Of a stretch of 12,625 nucleotides of DNA, positions 12,087 through 12,625 are shown piece after piece. This DNA is from Candidatus Bipolaricaulota bacterium (GTDB taxonomy: Bacteria; Bipolaricaulota; Bipolaricaulia; RBG-16-55-9), in the NCBI GenBank assembly GCA_027021605.1, contig JALUUA010000109.1, forward strand, positions 1 to 12,625, given 5' to 3'. How positions within the stretch are numbered: the stretch's first letter is position 1; every line of letters begins with the position of its first letter. Under the pieces are notes generated by a model. It had not been told where the DNA came from and did no database searches. It worked only from the letters and a program-made list of their open reading frames with translations. The position numbers and the translations under genes were made by a program.

Positions 12087-12625
12087 GTGACCGCAAGCCC
12101 AACGAAGGCAAATGCAAAGACAGAGACGAAGCTCAAGGGGCGGGCGCAGCGCCTGGTGCAGGGGAACGAGGCCTGCGCCCACGGCGCCCTGTACGCGGGG
12201 TGTCACTTCTTCGCGGGCTATCCCATTACGCCCTCCACCGAGATCCTGGAGCTGATGGCCCGGGAGATGCCGCGGCGCGGCGGGGTCGTCCTCCAGATGG
12301 AGGACGAGCTCGCGTCCATCTCCGCCGTGATCGGGGCCTCGTGGGCCGGGGCCAAGGCGATGACGGCCACCTCCGGTCCCGGCTTCTCGCTCATGCAGGA
12401 AGGCATTGGCTACGCGGCCATCACGGAGACCCCCTGCGTGATCGTCGACAGCCAGCGCTGGGGGCCCTCCACGGGGCTTCCCACCAAGACCTCCCAGGGG
12501 GACGTGATGCAGGCGATCTGGGGTACCCACGGCGACCACCCCGTGATCGTCTTGACGGCCTCCACGGTGCGGGAGGTCTTTGAGATGACCGTGACCGCCT
12601 TCAACTTCTCTGAAAGGTATCGGGT
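12087..12625 (+). CDS. Second 2-oxoacid:ferredoxin oxidoreductase alpha subunit, N-terminal part
   Basis: The frame is open from GTG 12087 to the right edge (179 codons, 3' end missing). It is a clear paralogue of the KorA encoded at 3673, with YPITPSTE (45-52), QMEDELAS, TSGPGFSLMQE and GPSTGLPT in the same order, and more than half of the residues identical by eye. Differences include QRWGPSTGLPT against QRGGPSTGLPT, a distinct segment after it (KTSQGD instead of LLGQSD), and a Lys/Thr/Ala-rich N-terminal tail of about 20 residues. A different 2-oxoacid preference is plausible. It lies 54 bases after a protein that ends in a KorD-like ferredoxin domain, mirroring the korD-korA order of the first set. 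The beta and gamma subunits presumably follow outside the window. No separate promoter is apparent in 12033-12086. Confidence 0.88.
   Translation, partial: MTASPTKANAKTETKLKGRAQRLVQGNEACAHGALYAGCHFFAGYPITPSTEILELMAREMPRRGGVVLQMEDELASISAVIGASWAGAKAMTATSGPGFSLMQEGIGYAAITETPCVIVDSQRWGPSTGLPTKTSQGDVMQAIWGTHGDHPVIVLTASTVREVFEMTVTAFNFSERYR

Noticed and set aside
11298..12539. 413-codon minus-strand ORF opposite the fusion gene and the second korA
   Set aside because: Antisense to two well-supported genes; no motifs.
1..12625. Archaeal origin suggested by Hdr and Kor genes and the archaeal-looking HTH
   Set aside because: Sigma70-like -35/-10 promoters, a CRP/FNR regulator, lipA-pdhAB and GGAGG sites point to Bacteria.
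1..12625. Mobile elements, CRISPR arrays, tRNA or rRNA genes
   Set aside because: No transposase, terminal inverted repeats, regularly spaced repeats or RNA gene signatures were found.

Overview
The window is strongly GC-rich bacterial DNA. It has Shine-Dalgarno sites of the GGAGG and GAGGTGA type, sigma70-like promoters, and long antisense ORF shadows typical of high-GC codon use. The gene set combines lipoate-dependent pyruvate dehydrogenase, ferredoxin-dependent 2-oxoacid oxidoreductases and heterodisulfide-reductase (Hdr) modules. That points to a facultative or anaerobic, perhaps thermophilic bacterium, possibly from a poorly cultured phylum such as Bipolaricaulota/Acetothermia, Chloroflexota or an NC10/Rokubacteria relative. 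The phylum is a guess; the domain Bacteria is well supported.

Layout. (1) Minus strand, 1-2320: a lipA-pdhA-pdhB operon, with pdhB cut by the window edge. It encodes lipoyl synthase and the two E1 subunits of a 2-oxoacid dehydrogenase complex. (2) 2321-2487: back-to-back divergent promoters for lipA and a regulator. (3) Plus strand, 2488-3192: a CRP/FNR-family regulator with an N-terminal cysteine cluster. (4) 3193-3349: an intergenic control region with a GTGA-N6-TCAC box centred at -41.5 from a predicted start, a textbook class II CRP-type arrangement. (5) Plus strand, 3350-10013: korD-korA-korB-korC, then an HdrA-MvhD fusion and an HdrC-HdrB (HdrD-like) fusion, in a tight operon with several ATGA overlaps. 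(6) 10056-12032: a three-part protein with a winged-helix DNA-binding domain, a GltD/NfnB-like FAD-NAD(P)H module and a KorD-like 2[4Fe-4S] ferredoxin. (7) 12087 to the window end: the start of a second, paralogous 2-oxoacid:ferredoxin oxidoreductase alpha subunit.

How the parts may work together (inference). 2-Oxoacid oxidation by the Kor enzymes reduces ferredoxin. The HdrA-MvhD, HdrCB and GltD-like proteins form an electron-routing or bifurcating module linking ferredoxin, a disulfide or other high-potential acceptor, and NAD(P)H. No hydrogenase or formate dehydrogenase subunit lies within the window. The CRP/FNR protein sits between the NAD-linked, lipoate-dependent route and the ferredoxin-linked route and could switch between them.

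No stretch over 300 bases lacks a gene. The longest gaps, 2321-2487 and 3193-3349, are regulatory. I saw no tRNA, rRNA, insertion sequence, CRISPR array or convincing intrinsic terminator.
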